From: Achromobacter xylosoxidans
GTDB taxonomy: Bacteria > Pseudomonadota > Gammaproteobacteria > Burkholderiales > Burkholderiaceae_B
DNA length: 64,000 bases
Reading direction: 5' to 3'
Assembly: GCF_014490035.1 (NCBI RefSeq)
Contig: NZ_CP061008.1
Coordinates: forward strand, 1,736,001 to 1,800,000
The notes beneath the pieces were generated by a model. That model saw only the letters and a list, made by a program, of their open reading frames with translations, was not told the DNA's origin and ran no database searches. A program made the translations under genes and the position numbers. This document shows, one piece after another, positions 54,425-62,261 of this stretch (its first letter is position 1; each line of letters begins with the position of its first letter).

Positions 54425-54784
54425 ATGTCCGACCTGGAACAGATCCGGCTGGCCGTGCGCCGGTTTACCGAAGAGCGGGAGTGGCAGCCCTTTCATACGC
54501 CCAAGAACCTGGCGATGGCGCTGGCCGGTGAGGCGGGCGAACTCGTGTCCCTGTTCCAGTGGCTGAGCGAGGCCGAGTCGCGCCAGATGCCGCCGGAGAA
54601 ACTGGCGGATGCCGCGGACGAAATCGCGGATGTGCAGATGTACCTGGTGGCCCTGGCCGACCAGCTCGGCATCGATATCGCCGACGCGGTCGCAGGCAAG
54701 ATGGTCAAGAATGCGCGGAAGTATCCGGCGGATCGTTTTCGCGGCAGCGCGCGCAAGTACGACGATCCGCCCGAACAGCCCTGA
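54425..54784 (+). CDS. MazG-like nucleotide pyrophosphohydrolase
   Basis: 119 residues. The all-alpha NTP-PPase motif is complete: Glu36-x2-Glu39 in GEAGE and Glu66-x2-Asp69 in DEIAD. The KNLAMALAGEAGELVSLFQW block matches the RS21-C6/dCTPase-type subfamily. It hydrolyses non-canonical (deoxy)nucleoside triphosphates. It starts 8 bp after the exonuclease gene, so the two are likely co-transcribed. Confidence 0.9.
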   Translation: MSDLEQIRLAVRRFTEEREWQPFHTPKNLAMALAGEAGELVSLFQWLSEAESRQMPPEKLADAADEIADVQMYLVALADQLGIDIADAVAGKMVKNARKYPADRFRGSARKYDDPPEQP

Positions 54785-54814
54785 CTCGCGCGCGACGCGG
54801 CCAGGCCGGCCGCC

Positions 54815-55105
54815 TCAGAGCACTTTTTGCTCGTGATGCACCTGCGGCGGTTCAACGAAAAAGCCCGCCACCAGCTTGCGCCATTCCTGGAAATCGCTGG
54901 ATTCGCGGAAATCCACCATGTGGTTCTCGACGGTTTCCCAGTCCACCACCAGCGTATAGCGCTGCGGTTGTTCGATGCTGCGGTATAGCTCCATGCCGTG
55001 GCAGCCGCGGGCCCGCAAGAACAGCGGCTTCGCCTGCGCGACGCCTGCTTCGAACAGCGCTTCCTGCCCTTCGCGGACATGGATGCTGGCAATCTCCTGG
55101 ATCAT
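54815..55105 (-). CDS. Antibiotic-biosynthesis-monooxygenase (ABM) domain protein
   Basis: 96 residues forming one ferredoxin-like ABM domain: EIASIHVREGQEALFEAGVA, then GCHGMELYRSIEQPQRYTLVVDWET, and HMVDFRESSDFQEWRKLVAGF. Such dimers act as quinol oxygenases, heme-degrading enzymes or sensors of unknown ligand. No Asn/Trp/His heme-oxygenase triad is obvious. It is a single gene convergent with the MazG-like gene. Confidence 0.85.
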   Translation of the reverse strand: MIQEIASIHVREGQEALFEAGVAQAKPLFLRARGCHGMELYRSIEQPQRYTLVVDWETVENHMVDFRESSDFQEWRKLVAGFFVEPPQVHHEQKVL

Positions 55106-55559
55106 GGTCTGGTCTCCAAACAGATGAGGCCGGGTAGCGCCCGGCCGGCCGCCGTAGTATCGCTGAAATTCCCGGACCGGGCGCGCCCAGGACCCTGCCG
55201 CTTCAGTTGTGCGCGTTAGGGAAATTGCCCGAGGCGGCGACGCTCATTCCCATCCATAGAGTTGAACCCGCATGCGCGCGCGGCGCGGCAGGCGCGGTTT
55301 CCCTCGTCCATACGCACGGGCGCCGCGCAAGATTGCCGCAAATCTGGCCGATTGTTTTACAGCCAGGCGTCGTCCATCGGGACCCGGTCGCCCGTTTAGG
55401 CGATATCGACTTGCCTAGGACGGCGCAATCATTCCGTACCAATACGAAAGTCCCACGCCTTTCGTCATTGTCCAGGCGTGGCGCTGAGCGGTAACGGTCC
55501 GCGCCGGTCGGTCGCCGGTAATCGTGAATCCGTGCATGCACGGAGCAGGAGGAGCTGAA
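55106..55559. other. 454-bp intergenic region upstream of two secreted-protein genes
   Basis: Open frames exist here on both strands, but their composition is that of non-coding GC-rich DNA and they match nothing known. The region holds the promoters of the ABM-domain gene and the rightward secreted-protein genes. Mutually exclusive hairpins lie at 55444-55481, about 80 bases before the next start. Confidence 0.5.
55444..55481 (+). promoter_or_regulatory. Overlapping alternative hairpins in a probable 5' leader
   Basis: ACGAAAG (55444-55450) can pair with CTTTCGT (55459-55465). CCACGCC (55453-55459) can pair with GGCGTGG (55475-55481). The two stems share base 55459 and interleave, so only one can form fully. 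This is suggestive of RNA-level control but unproven. Confidence 0.25.
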
Positions 55560-56024
55560 ATGAAAAAGCTCATGGCAGTCGCCGCGTTGTCCTTGTTCGC
55601 TGTCTCGGCCTATGCGGACCCTGGTGGCTCAATCACGGGTCACGCGGGGGCAATCAATGGCACCGCGTCATCCATCTCCACGGGCAGTTCCGTGGCCGCC
55701 ACCCAGATCAATGGCTACGGTTCATCCACCCAGGTGTCGTTCGGCATGACGGGCGGCGTTGCGGAGGTGGGGGGTACCTTCAGCCGCGATGGCACGCAAG
55801 TGGTCACCAGCACGCGACAGTACGCCAATAGCGATTCGTACGGCCATGTCTCGGGCAATGCGCCCATCATGGTGGGCGACAGCATCGCCAATGGCGGCGC
55901 CACGTTCGCCAAGACGGATACCAGCGCTTCGGCGACGGGCTCCTTCCATGCGGTGAATGTGGGTGCGTTCGGGTCGATACACGGCATCGGCCCGGTGGGC
56001 CATGTCGGCGGTTTCAATCACTGA
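55560..56024 (+). CDS. Secreted Gly/Ser/Thr-rich protein of unknown function
   Basis: 154 residues from the ATG at 55560, preceded by a strong GGAGGAG. A classical signal peptide ends at VSAYA-DPGGS. The mature 135 residues contain no Cys, are rich in Gly, Ser, Ala, Thr and Val, and read as alternating short beta strands. The C-terminus is His/Gly-rich (GPVGHVGGFNH). I do not recognise a family. The beta-rich low-complexity make-up would suit an adhesive or self-assembling surface protein, which is only a guess. Confidence 0.8.
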   Translation: MKKLMAVAALSLFAVSAYADPGGSITGHAGAINGTASSISTGSSVAATQINGYGSSTQVSFGMTGGVAEVGGTFSRDGTQVVTSTRQYANSDSYGHVSGNAPIMVGDSIANGGATFAKTDTSASATGSFHAVNVGAFGSIHGIGPVGHVGGFNH

Positions 56025-56068
56025 CCCAGTTATCCGGACGGCTTCGGCCGTCCGGGCGAGGGGACATC

Positions 56069-56743
56069 ATGAAGACCATAGTGCTTGCCATTTCCCTGTC
56101 GCTGGCGGCGGTGTCCGCCGGCGCCCAGACCAGCAGTTCCAGCGCGACGACATCGGCGTCCTCGGGATCGACCAACGCCGGCAACAATCAGGGCATCACG
56201 CTCAACTCCAGCAACAGCGGGACCAGCACGCTGCGCAGCGTGCCGCCGCTGGGCGGACAGAGTTTCTACGGTTCATTCTCGTCCGACAGCTGCATGGTTT
56301 CGGCGGGCGGGGGCGGCGCCGTGGTTGGCTTCGGCATGAACGTTGCGATTCCGATCGAGGACCAGAAGTGCAGCCTGCGGCGCAACTTCGAGCGGACCAT
56401 GCAGGCGGCCGCCTCGACCAAGGATGCGGACCGTTCGCGCCGTCTGGAGACCGCGGCCATCGACATCCTGTGCCAGACCGACGACCGCACCAAGGCGGCG
56501 CTGGTGGCGCAGGGGCTGTGCACCAATCCCGCATTGACGACGGCGGATCACCGTTTCGACAGCAACGCGGTGGCGCAGGCGGCGCCGCCCGCAGGCGGCC
56601 CGGTGCTGGCCGACCGGCCTGCGCCGCCCGCGCCTCCCGCGCCCGAGGCGCAGGCCTATCCGGTGCGCAGCGTGCAGAGCGCCGCGCTGGCGTCTCCGCC
56701 GCTGCGCAACCGCACCTATACCGATCTGTATACGCCGGGCTGA
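56069..56743 (+). CDS. Secreted Ser-rich / four-Cys protein of unknown function
   Basis: 224 residues. The signal peptide is cut near VSAGAQ-TSSSS. A Ser/Thr/Asn-rich stretch (about 20-55) leads to a compact core with four Cys (75, 101, 135, 151) and the pattern SCMVSAGGGGAVVGFGM then DQKCSLRRNFERTM. The C-terminal 60 residues are Pro/Ala-rich. I have seen the Cys-Met-x-Ser-x-Gly...Asp-x2-Cys pattern in unannotated bacterial and phage-linked proteins but know no function. It is 44 bp after another secreted protein gene. Confidence 0.78.
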   Translation: MKTIVLAISLSLAAVSAGAQTSSSSATTSASSGSTNAGNNQGITLNSSNSGTSTLRSVPPLGGQSFYGSFSSDSCMVSAGGGGAVVGFGMNVAIPIEDQKCSLRRNFERTMQAAASTKDADRSRRLETAAIDILCQTDDRTKAALVAQGLCTNPALTTADHRFDSNAVAQAAPPAGGPVLADRPAPPAPPAPEAQAYPVRSVQSAALASPPLRNRTYTDLYTPG

Positions 56744-56758
56744 GGCGGGAGTCCTGTG

Positions 56759-56779
56759 CGTCCCGCGCGGGGCGGGACG
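56759..56779. terminator. Hairpin between convergent genes
   Basis: CGTCCCGC (56759-56766) pairs with GCGGGACG (56772-56779) around GCGGG, between the secreted-protein stop and the end of the MscS-type gene. No U-run follows. Confidence 0.4.
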
Positions 56780-56798
56780 AAGCCAGGATGTGTGGACG

Positions 56799-59207
56799 CT
56801 AGGATTGCGCGGGCGGCGGGACGGCGAGAGGGGCCGACGCCGGCGGCGGGGCCGAGGCCAGCAGCATGGTGGGCGGCGACGACACCTCCAGGCCCGCGTC
56901 ATGCAGGCGCTTGAGCAGGGTGAACAGCAAGGCGCTGCGCACGCCGTAGGCCGCCCGGGGCGAGGACACGTAGCCCTTGGCGTTGAAGATCAGGTTGCCG
57001 CCTTCGATGCCGTCCAGGAAGACGTTGGGAGCGGGCGTGTCCAGCACGTCCTCGTGGTCCGAGAAGGCTCGTAGAATCAATTCGCGCACCTGCTCGGCAT
57101 CGGTGGATAGCGGCAAGGGCAGCTTGATCTGCACCAGCCCCAACGGATTCGAACGGGTCACGTTGCGCACGGTCTTGGTGACGAACTCCGAGTTCGGCAC
57201 GATCACCGTGGAGCGGTCGCCCATCTGGATTTCCGTGGCGCGCACGTTGATGCGCAGGATGTCGCCCTCGACCCCGCCCAGCGACACCCAGTCGCCCACC
57301 TTGACCGGGCGCTCGGCCAGCAGGATCAGGCCGGACACGAAGTTCTGCACCACCGCCTGCAAGCCAAAGCCGATACCCACCGACAGTGCGCTCGCGATCC
57401 ACGCCACGCGTTCCAGTCCTATGCCCGCGGCCGACAGCGACAGCGCCACGGCGATCACGAAGCCGGCATAGCCGAACAGCGTGGCGGCCGACAACTGCAT
57501 GCCCGGATCCAGCTCGGTCGTGGGCAGGTAGCGGTTGGACAGCCAGCGCTTGAGCATCTTCACGGCCAGCAGCGACAGCCCCAGCACCATCAGCGCCTGC
57601 AGCACCGCGCCGGGGCGGATCTGGGCTTCGCCGATGGCGAGCCCCTTGCGCAACTGATCGAAGCGCTGCAGCAGGTCCATCGGCGCTTCGCCGAAGGGCG
57701 CCAGCAGCAGGATCACGGCCAGCAGGCCGACCGCCACGCGGCCCACGCCCGACAGCAGCACGGCAGCCTGGTCGCGCATGCTGGGCGCTTCGTGCTCGCC
57801 GCCGTCGCGGTGCGAGGTGCCCAGCAGCGTGCTGAAGCCGTCCTCGATCAAGGTGGACAGCAGATAGGCCGAGGCCAGCACGATCAGCACCCACAGCACC
57901 TGCTTGACCATGAAGCTGCCGAACGCCACATAGCCCGCCAGCAGGCTGGCCAGGCTCAGGATCAGCACGGTCCAGACCGCGCCCAGCAGCAGCGACACCC
58001 AGAAGGGGATCGGCGCCTCGTTTTCCTGCATGGCCTGGCGCCGCAGCCGGCGGCTGATGGCCAGCACCGCGCCCAGCGTCGCCATGGTCAGGACCGCGAC
58101 GATGCCGGTCAGCGTGATGGTGGTGGTCAGGCTGGCGTTCAACAGCACTGGCAGGCGTTCGGCCAGCCAGATCATCACCACCAGCACGCCCAGCACGCCG
58201 GGCAGCCAGCGCAGCCGCGTCGCCACAATGTCGCTGACGGGCGGCAGGCGCCACGACGGCCGGTTCGCGGACAGCAGCGCATAGCCCAGGCCGGACACGT
58301 AGCCGCCGAAGCACACCGTTCCCACCAGGTTGGCCAGCAGCGACGAGGTGTTGTCGCTCAGCTGCGAATTCCAATCCAGCCCCATATGGATCAACAGCGC
58401 GACCACACCCGGCGTGGCGACGGCCAGGACCACATGCGTAACCGCTAGAAAGGAGCGGCGCAGGCGCCCCGGCGGCACGCGTGTGGCGGTTATCCGCAGC
58501 AGCACCCGGCCGATGGCGACACGCAGGGCGATCGTCAGCGCGATCGCCGCGCCCAAAAGCAGCCAGCCCCATTTCGGCGTCTGTCCGACCGCGGTCGCGA
58601 GGTCGTCGCGTAGCGCTTCCAGGCGTTCCAGGTCGCGCGGGAACTCCTCCCGGAACTCGGTCCAGAATTGGTCGGATAGGAAGGAATCGCGCCGCTCGCC
58701 CAAGCGCGCCTGGAACTGCTTGCGCCGCTGCGCCGAGATCTGCTCGGCCGTTTGCCCGGCGTCCACGGACAGCAGCCTGGCCAGCTTGATCTGCGCGTCC
58801 AGCGCCCGGCTGGTCTTGTCCAGCTGCATGCGCTGGGCGGCGACGTCGGAGGCTTCCTTGACGCCTTCGGGCGGCGTGCCCAGCTCGCTCAGCCGGGCCG
58901 TCACGCTGGCCAGCTGAGGCGTCAGGGCCTCGGCGGCGGCGTCGGCCTTGGACTGGATGTCCAGCGCGTCGCTGCGCTGTTTCACCAGGGTGGCGTCATC
59001 GGTTTCGTCGGCGATGCGCTTGCGGATGTCGTCGATCTGCTTGCGCGCGGTCGCCAGCGCCGCTTCCGTGTCCGCCGGCGTGGGCGGCGCCGCGGCATGG
59101 GCCGGCAGCAGGACAAGCACTAGCAGCAGCGCCGCGATCAGCGCAGTGAAAATGGAGGCGCGGGCGCGGCCAGGCTGCGCGCGCAGGGTTAGGGAAGTCT
59201 GTGTCAT
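56799..59207 (-). CDS. Large MscS-family mechanosensitive channel with DUF3772 domain
   Basis: 802 residues from the ATG at 59207. A signal peptide (about 1-40, ending AHAAAP) leads into a periplasmic coiled-coil-like DUF3772 region (about 45-230). Some ten membrane helices follow, then the MscS core: GFGLQAVVQNFVSGLILLAERPVKVGDWVSLGGVEGDI and NSEFVTKTVRNVTRSNPLG. The long Ala/Gly-rich pore helix is intact. It should open on membrane tension to release solutes. It is monocistronic, and the frame continues upstream only as non-coding sequence. Confidence 0.9.
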   Translation of the reverse strand: MTQTSLTLRAQPGRARASIFTALIAALLLVLVLLPAHAAAPPTPADTEAALATARKQIDDIRKRIADETDDATLVKQRSDALDIQSKADAAAEALTPQLASVTARLSELGTPPEGVKEASDVAAQRMQLDKTSRALDAQIKLARLLSVDAGQTAEQISAQRRKQFQARLGERRDSFLSDQFWTEFREEFPRDLERLEALRDDLATAVGQTPKWGWLLLGAAIALTIALRVAIGRVLLRITATRVPPGRLRRSFLAVTHVVLAVATPGVVALLIHMGLDWNSQLSDNTSSLLANLVGTVCFGGYVSGLGYALLSANRPSWRLPPVSDIVATRLRWLPGVLGVLVVMIWLAERLPVLLNASLTTTITLTGIVAVLTMATLGAVLAISRRLRRQAMQENEAPIPFWVSLLLGAVWTVLILSLASLLAGYVAFGSFMVKQVLWVLIVLASAYLLSTLIEDGFSTLLGTSHRDGGEHEAPSMRDQAAVLLSGVGRVAVGLLAVILLLAPFGEAPMDLLQRFDQLRKGLAIGEAQIRPGAVLQALMVLGLSLLAVKMLKRWLSNRYLPTTELDPGMQLSAATLFGYAGFVIAVALSLSAAGIGLERVAWIASALSVGIGFGLQAVVQNFVSGLILLAERPVKVGDWVSLGGVEGDILRINVRATEIQMGDRSTVIVPNSEFVTKTVRNVTRSNPLGLVQIKLPLPLSTDAEQVRELILRAFSDHEDVLDTPAPNVFLDGIEGGNLIFNAKGYVSSPRAAYGVRSALLFTLLKRLHDAGLEVSSPPTMLLASAPPPASAPLAVPPPAQS

Positions 59208-59288
59208 GTTCTGGGGCGAGTCGCTCGCATTCGAGGCGGGAGCATAGCAAGCCGCCGCCTCATCCGTTGCAACAAAAACGAGCGCTGC

Positions 59289-59416
59289 GGCCCTATTTTT
59301 TTGGTGCGCCCGACGGCCGTTGTGGCGGCGCGGACCCAGGGTAGAAATAGGGCCGGATAGGCGATCGGACGCCGCAGGCAGGCTCTGCTGCGGGCGGCGT
59401 CCGCAAACCCTATTTA
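59289..59416. repeat. CCCTATTT repeats in the MscS / LysR intergenic region
   Basis: GGCCCTATTT (59289-59298) and AAATAGGGCC (59345-59354) are a perfect 10-bp inverted pair, and a third CCCTATTT copy lies near 59408-59415. Between them is a further stem with CGGACGCCGC (59366-59375) and GCGGCGTCCG (59394-59403). The region is 232 bp and otherwise empty. Confidence 0.4.
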
Positions 59417-59439
59417 CGCGGCCAACGTTTGGATTCAAC

Positions 59440-60360
59440 TCAAACAGGACGGGCGCTCGGCGCGGCGCGCTTTTTCGGCTTGCCCAGCACCGCGTCGCAT
59501 ACCTCCAGCCAGGCGTGGGCGGCATACGACAGATAGCCGGACCGCTGCCAGATATGGCCGACCTCCCATTGCATGCCGGACTTGGCCAGCTTGGCGGTGC
59601 TCAGGCCGCGCGTCTTCATGCGCTGCATCAGGGGTTCCGGCAGCAGCGCCACGCCCAGGCCCGCCGAGGCCATCGCCACCAGAAAGTCCCAGTGCGCGCT
59701 CTGGGCCGCGATGCCGGGCTGGAAGCCGGCATCGGCAAACGCCTGACGCAAGCGCCGGGTGATGGCGAAGTCGTCCGTGGGTATCAAGAGGCGCGCATCG
59801 CGCAGGGCGGAGAGCGGCAGCGAGGTCTTGCCGGCCCAGGGCGCGTCGGGCGGGCCGATCACCCAGATCGGGTAGCTGCCGAAGGGCTGGGCGGCCAGGC
59901 CGCCGTCTGGCGCAATAGGAAGAATGGTTGCGCCCACCTCCAGTTCGCCGCTGGCGACCAGGCCTTCCACGGCCTGGCCGGTGCCTTCGCGCAGGGTCAG
60001 GTGGATGCCCGGATGCAGTTCACGGAAGCGCTTGACCACAGGCGTGAACAGCAAGTTGATCATGGGCGGAATTCCGACCTCGAGCGCGCCGCGGCGCAGG
60101 TCCGCGGTCTGGCGCAATTCTTCGGACAGCTGGCGCATCGTTTCCAGCACCTGCAGGCCGCGCTGGTACATGACCCGGCCGGTGTCGGTGGGGCGGGCGG
60201 TGTGGCCGTCGCGGATCAAGAGCGGCGTGCCGGCCTCTTCCTCCAGCTGGCGGATCATCTTGCTTACCGTCGACTGCGTCACGAACAGCGTCTTGGCCGC
60301 CTGCGTGAAGCTGGCGTGCTTGACGGTTTCGACGAAGTACCGCAATGCGCGCACGTCCAT
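59440..60360 (-). CDS. LysR-family transcriptional regulator
   Basis: 306 residues from the ATG at 60360. The helix-turn-helix is DVRALRYFVETVKHASFTQA then AKTLFVTQSTVSKMIRQLEEE, and the effector domain (RRGALEVGIPPMINLLFTPVV) follows. The sequence resembles the CidR/CynR-like branch. It is divergent from the CoA hydrolase/transferase gene, with a perfect dyad in the 240-bp gap, so it most likely regulates that enzyme. Confidence 0.92.
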   Translation of the reverse strand: MDVRALRYFVETVKHASFTQAAKTLFVTQSTVSKMIRQLEEEAGTPLLIRDGHTARPTDTGRVMYQRGLQVLETMRQLSEELRQTADLRRGALEVGIPPMINLLFTPVVKRFRELHPGIHLTLREGTGQAVEGLVASGELEVGATILPIAPDGGLAAQPFGSYPIWVIGPPDAPWAGKTSLPLSALRDARLLIPTDDFAITRRLRQAFADAGFQPGIAAQSAHWDFLVAMASAGLGVALLPEPLMQRMKTRGLSTAKLAKSGMQWEVGHIWQRSGYLSYAAHAWLEVCDAVLGKPKKRAAPSARPV

Positions 60361-60411
60361 GGACCGGGACTCCCTCGCGCGTTATGCGCAAAACTCTCAA
60401 ACGATGAAAAA

Positions 60412-60441
60412 AATGACTTATTTGGATGATTTTAAGTCATT
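60412..60441. promoter_or_regulatory. Perfect inverted repeat, probable LysR operator
   Basis: AATGACTTA (60412-60420) and TAAGTCATT (60433-60441) are fully complementary, separated by 12 AT-rich bases. The spacing and the central T-N-A pattern fit a LysR-type recognition site. It lies 52 bases upstream of the LysR start and 160 bases from the CoA-transferase start. Confidence 0.6.
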
Positions 60442-60600
60442 ACGAGATTTGAGCCGGCCTTCCTATACTGCCGAAAATTCGTTCCCGGACCGCTTCGAGT
60501 CGGCCCGGGAACCTCGGGAAACGCCGCGTCAGACGGCGCCTGGGCGCACAGCGGCAACGCCGCGCCCCGCCGCACGTAGGCCCTTGAATCTGGAGACACC

Positions 60601-62118
60601 ATGCATCTCGACCGTATCCGCCACCCTGGGCTGCGCGCCAAGATCACTTCCGCCGATCAGGCGGCTTTGCTGGTTCAGGACGGCATGACCGTCGGAATGA
60701 GCGGCTTCACCCGCGCAGGCGACTGTAAGTCGGTGCCGGCGGCGTTGGCGGCCCGCGCCGAGCGCGAGCCGCTCTCCATCACCCTGATCACCGGCGCATC
60801 ACTGGGCCATGACACGGACAAGATGCTGGCGCAGGCCAACGCGCTGGCGCGCCGCATGCCGTTCCAGGTCGACACGACCCTGCGCCGCAAGATCAACCAA
60901 GGTGAAATCGCCTTCATCGACCAGCACCTGTCGGAAACGGTCGAACAGCTGCGCGCGGGCCATATCGGCCCCATCAACGTCGCCATCATCGAGGCCGCCG
61001 CCATCACCGAGACCGGCGCCATCGTGCCGACCATGTCGGTAGGCAACTCCGCCTCTTTTGCGCAGCAGGCGGACGTCATCATCATTGAATTGAACATGGG
61101 CGTGCCCGCCGCCATCGAGGGCCTGCACGATATCTACGTGCCCGAAGCCCGTCCGGCGCGCCAGCCCATCGGTCTGGTTTCCCCCGACCAGCGTATCGGC
61201 CAGTCCTGCATCGAAGTGGATCCGGCCAAGATCGCCGCCATCGTCATCACGCAAGAGCCGGACAGCCCGTCCAACGCCTTGCCGCCCGACGAGGAAACCA
61301 ATGCCATCGCCGGCCACATCAATGACTTCCTGCGCCGCGAGGTCGACGCCGGCCGCCTGCCCAACGAGCTGCTGCCCTTGCAGGCCGGCATCGGCACCAT
61401 CGCCAACGCGGTGCTGCACGGCTTCGAGTCGTCCAGCTTCGAGAACCTGACGATGTATTCGGAAGTGCTGCAGGACAGCGCCATCGAACTGCTGGACCAG
61501 GGCAAGCTCGCGTTCGCGTCGGCCTCTTCGATCACGGTGTCCAAGCCCGTGTACGAAAAGATCCTGGCCAACATGGAGCACTACCGCGAGCGCATCGTGC
61601 TGCGCCCGCAAGAGATCAGCAACGCGCCCGAGATCGTGCGCCGTCTGGGCATCATCGCCATCAATACGGCGCTGGAGTTCGACATCTACGGCAATGTCAA
61701 TTCCACCCACGTGGGCGGCACGCACATGATGAATGGCATCGGCGGTTCGGGCGACTTCGCGCGCAACGCGCACCTGGCGATCTTCGTGTCCAAGTCCATG
61801 GCCAAGAACGGCGACATCTCCAGCGTGGTGCCCATGGTGTCCCATGTCGACCACACCGAGCACGATGTCGATGTGCTGGTCACGGAATGCGGCCTGGCGG
61901 ACCTGCGCGGCCTTGCGCCGCGCGAACGCGCGCGCGCGGTGATCCAGAACTGCGTGCATCCGTCCTACCGCGACGCCCTGCAGGATTATTTCGACCGTGC
62001 CTGCGAACGCGGCGGCCAGACGCCGCATCTGCTGGAGGAAGCGTTCTCCTGGCACCAGCGCTTCAATGAAACCGACACGATGCGGCCGGCCAGCCCGGCT
62101 GCGCGCAAGGTAGCCTGA
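60601..62118 (+). CDS. Acetyl-CoA hydrolase/transferase (succinate:acetate CoA-transferase family)
   Basis: 505 residues. The catalytic Glu288 is in NLTMYSEVLQDS, the class I CoA-transferase motif that forms the glutamyl-CoA thioester. VGMSGFTRAGDCKSVP opens the first domain, and THMMNGIGGSGDFARNA is the glycine-rich loop of the second. Members move CoA between acetate, succinate, propionate or similar acids. It is controlled, I infer, by the divergent LysR protein, and its transcript ends in a clear intrinsic terminator. Confidence 0.93.
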   Translation: MHLDRIRHPGLRAKITSADQAALLVQDGMTVGMSGFTRAGDCKSVPAALAARAEREPLSITLITGASLGHDTDKMLAQANALARRMPFQVDTTLRRKINQGEIAFIDQHLSETVEQLRAGHIGPINVAIIEAAAITETGAIVPTMSVGNSASFAQQADVIIIELNMGVPAAIEGLHDIYVPEARPARQPIGLVSPDQRIGQSCIEVDPAKIAAIVITQEPDSPSNALPPDEETNAIAGHINDFLRREVDAGRLPNELLPLQAGIGTIANAVLHGFESSSFENLTMYSEVLQDSAIELLDQGKLAFASASSITVSKPVYEKILANMEHYRERIVLRPQEISNAPEIVRRLGIIAINTALEFDIYGNVNSTHVGGTHMMNGIGGSGDFARNAHLAIFVSKSMAKNGDISSVVPMVSHVDHTEHDVDVLVTECGLADLRGLAPRERARAVIQNCVHPSYRDALQDYFDRACERGGQTPHLLEEAFSWHQRFNETDTMRPASPAARKVA

Positions 62119-62226
62119 GGTCCACCGCGACGCGAGCCTGCCGCCGCCGCGACGCCTGCCGGGTTTGCGTGCGTAGCGCATCCCGGCTTGCGGATCGTGG
62201 TTTTCGCTGGCGTCGCGATTTGGTAG

Positions 62227-62261
62227 AGGTAAGGCAGCGGAGGCTGTCTTACCTTTTTTTT
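62227..62261 (+). terminator. Intrinsic terminator of the CoA-transferase gene
   Basis: AGGTAAG-GCAGC (62227-62238) pairs with GCTGT-CTTACCT (62243-62254), 12 base pairs including one G-U, around a GGAG loop. It is followed by a run of Ts to 62261. It overlaps the last codons and stop of the convergent LysR gene. Confidence 0.88.

Noticed and set aside
55203..55541. Overlapping open frames on both strands in the gap before the secreted-protein genes
   Set aside because: No family match, no ribosome sites, and Arg/Pro/Gly-rich translation typical of non-coding GC-rich DNA.
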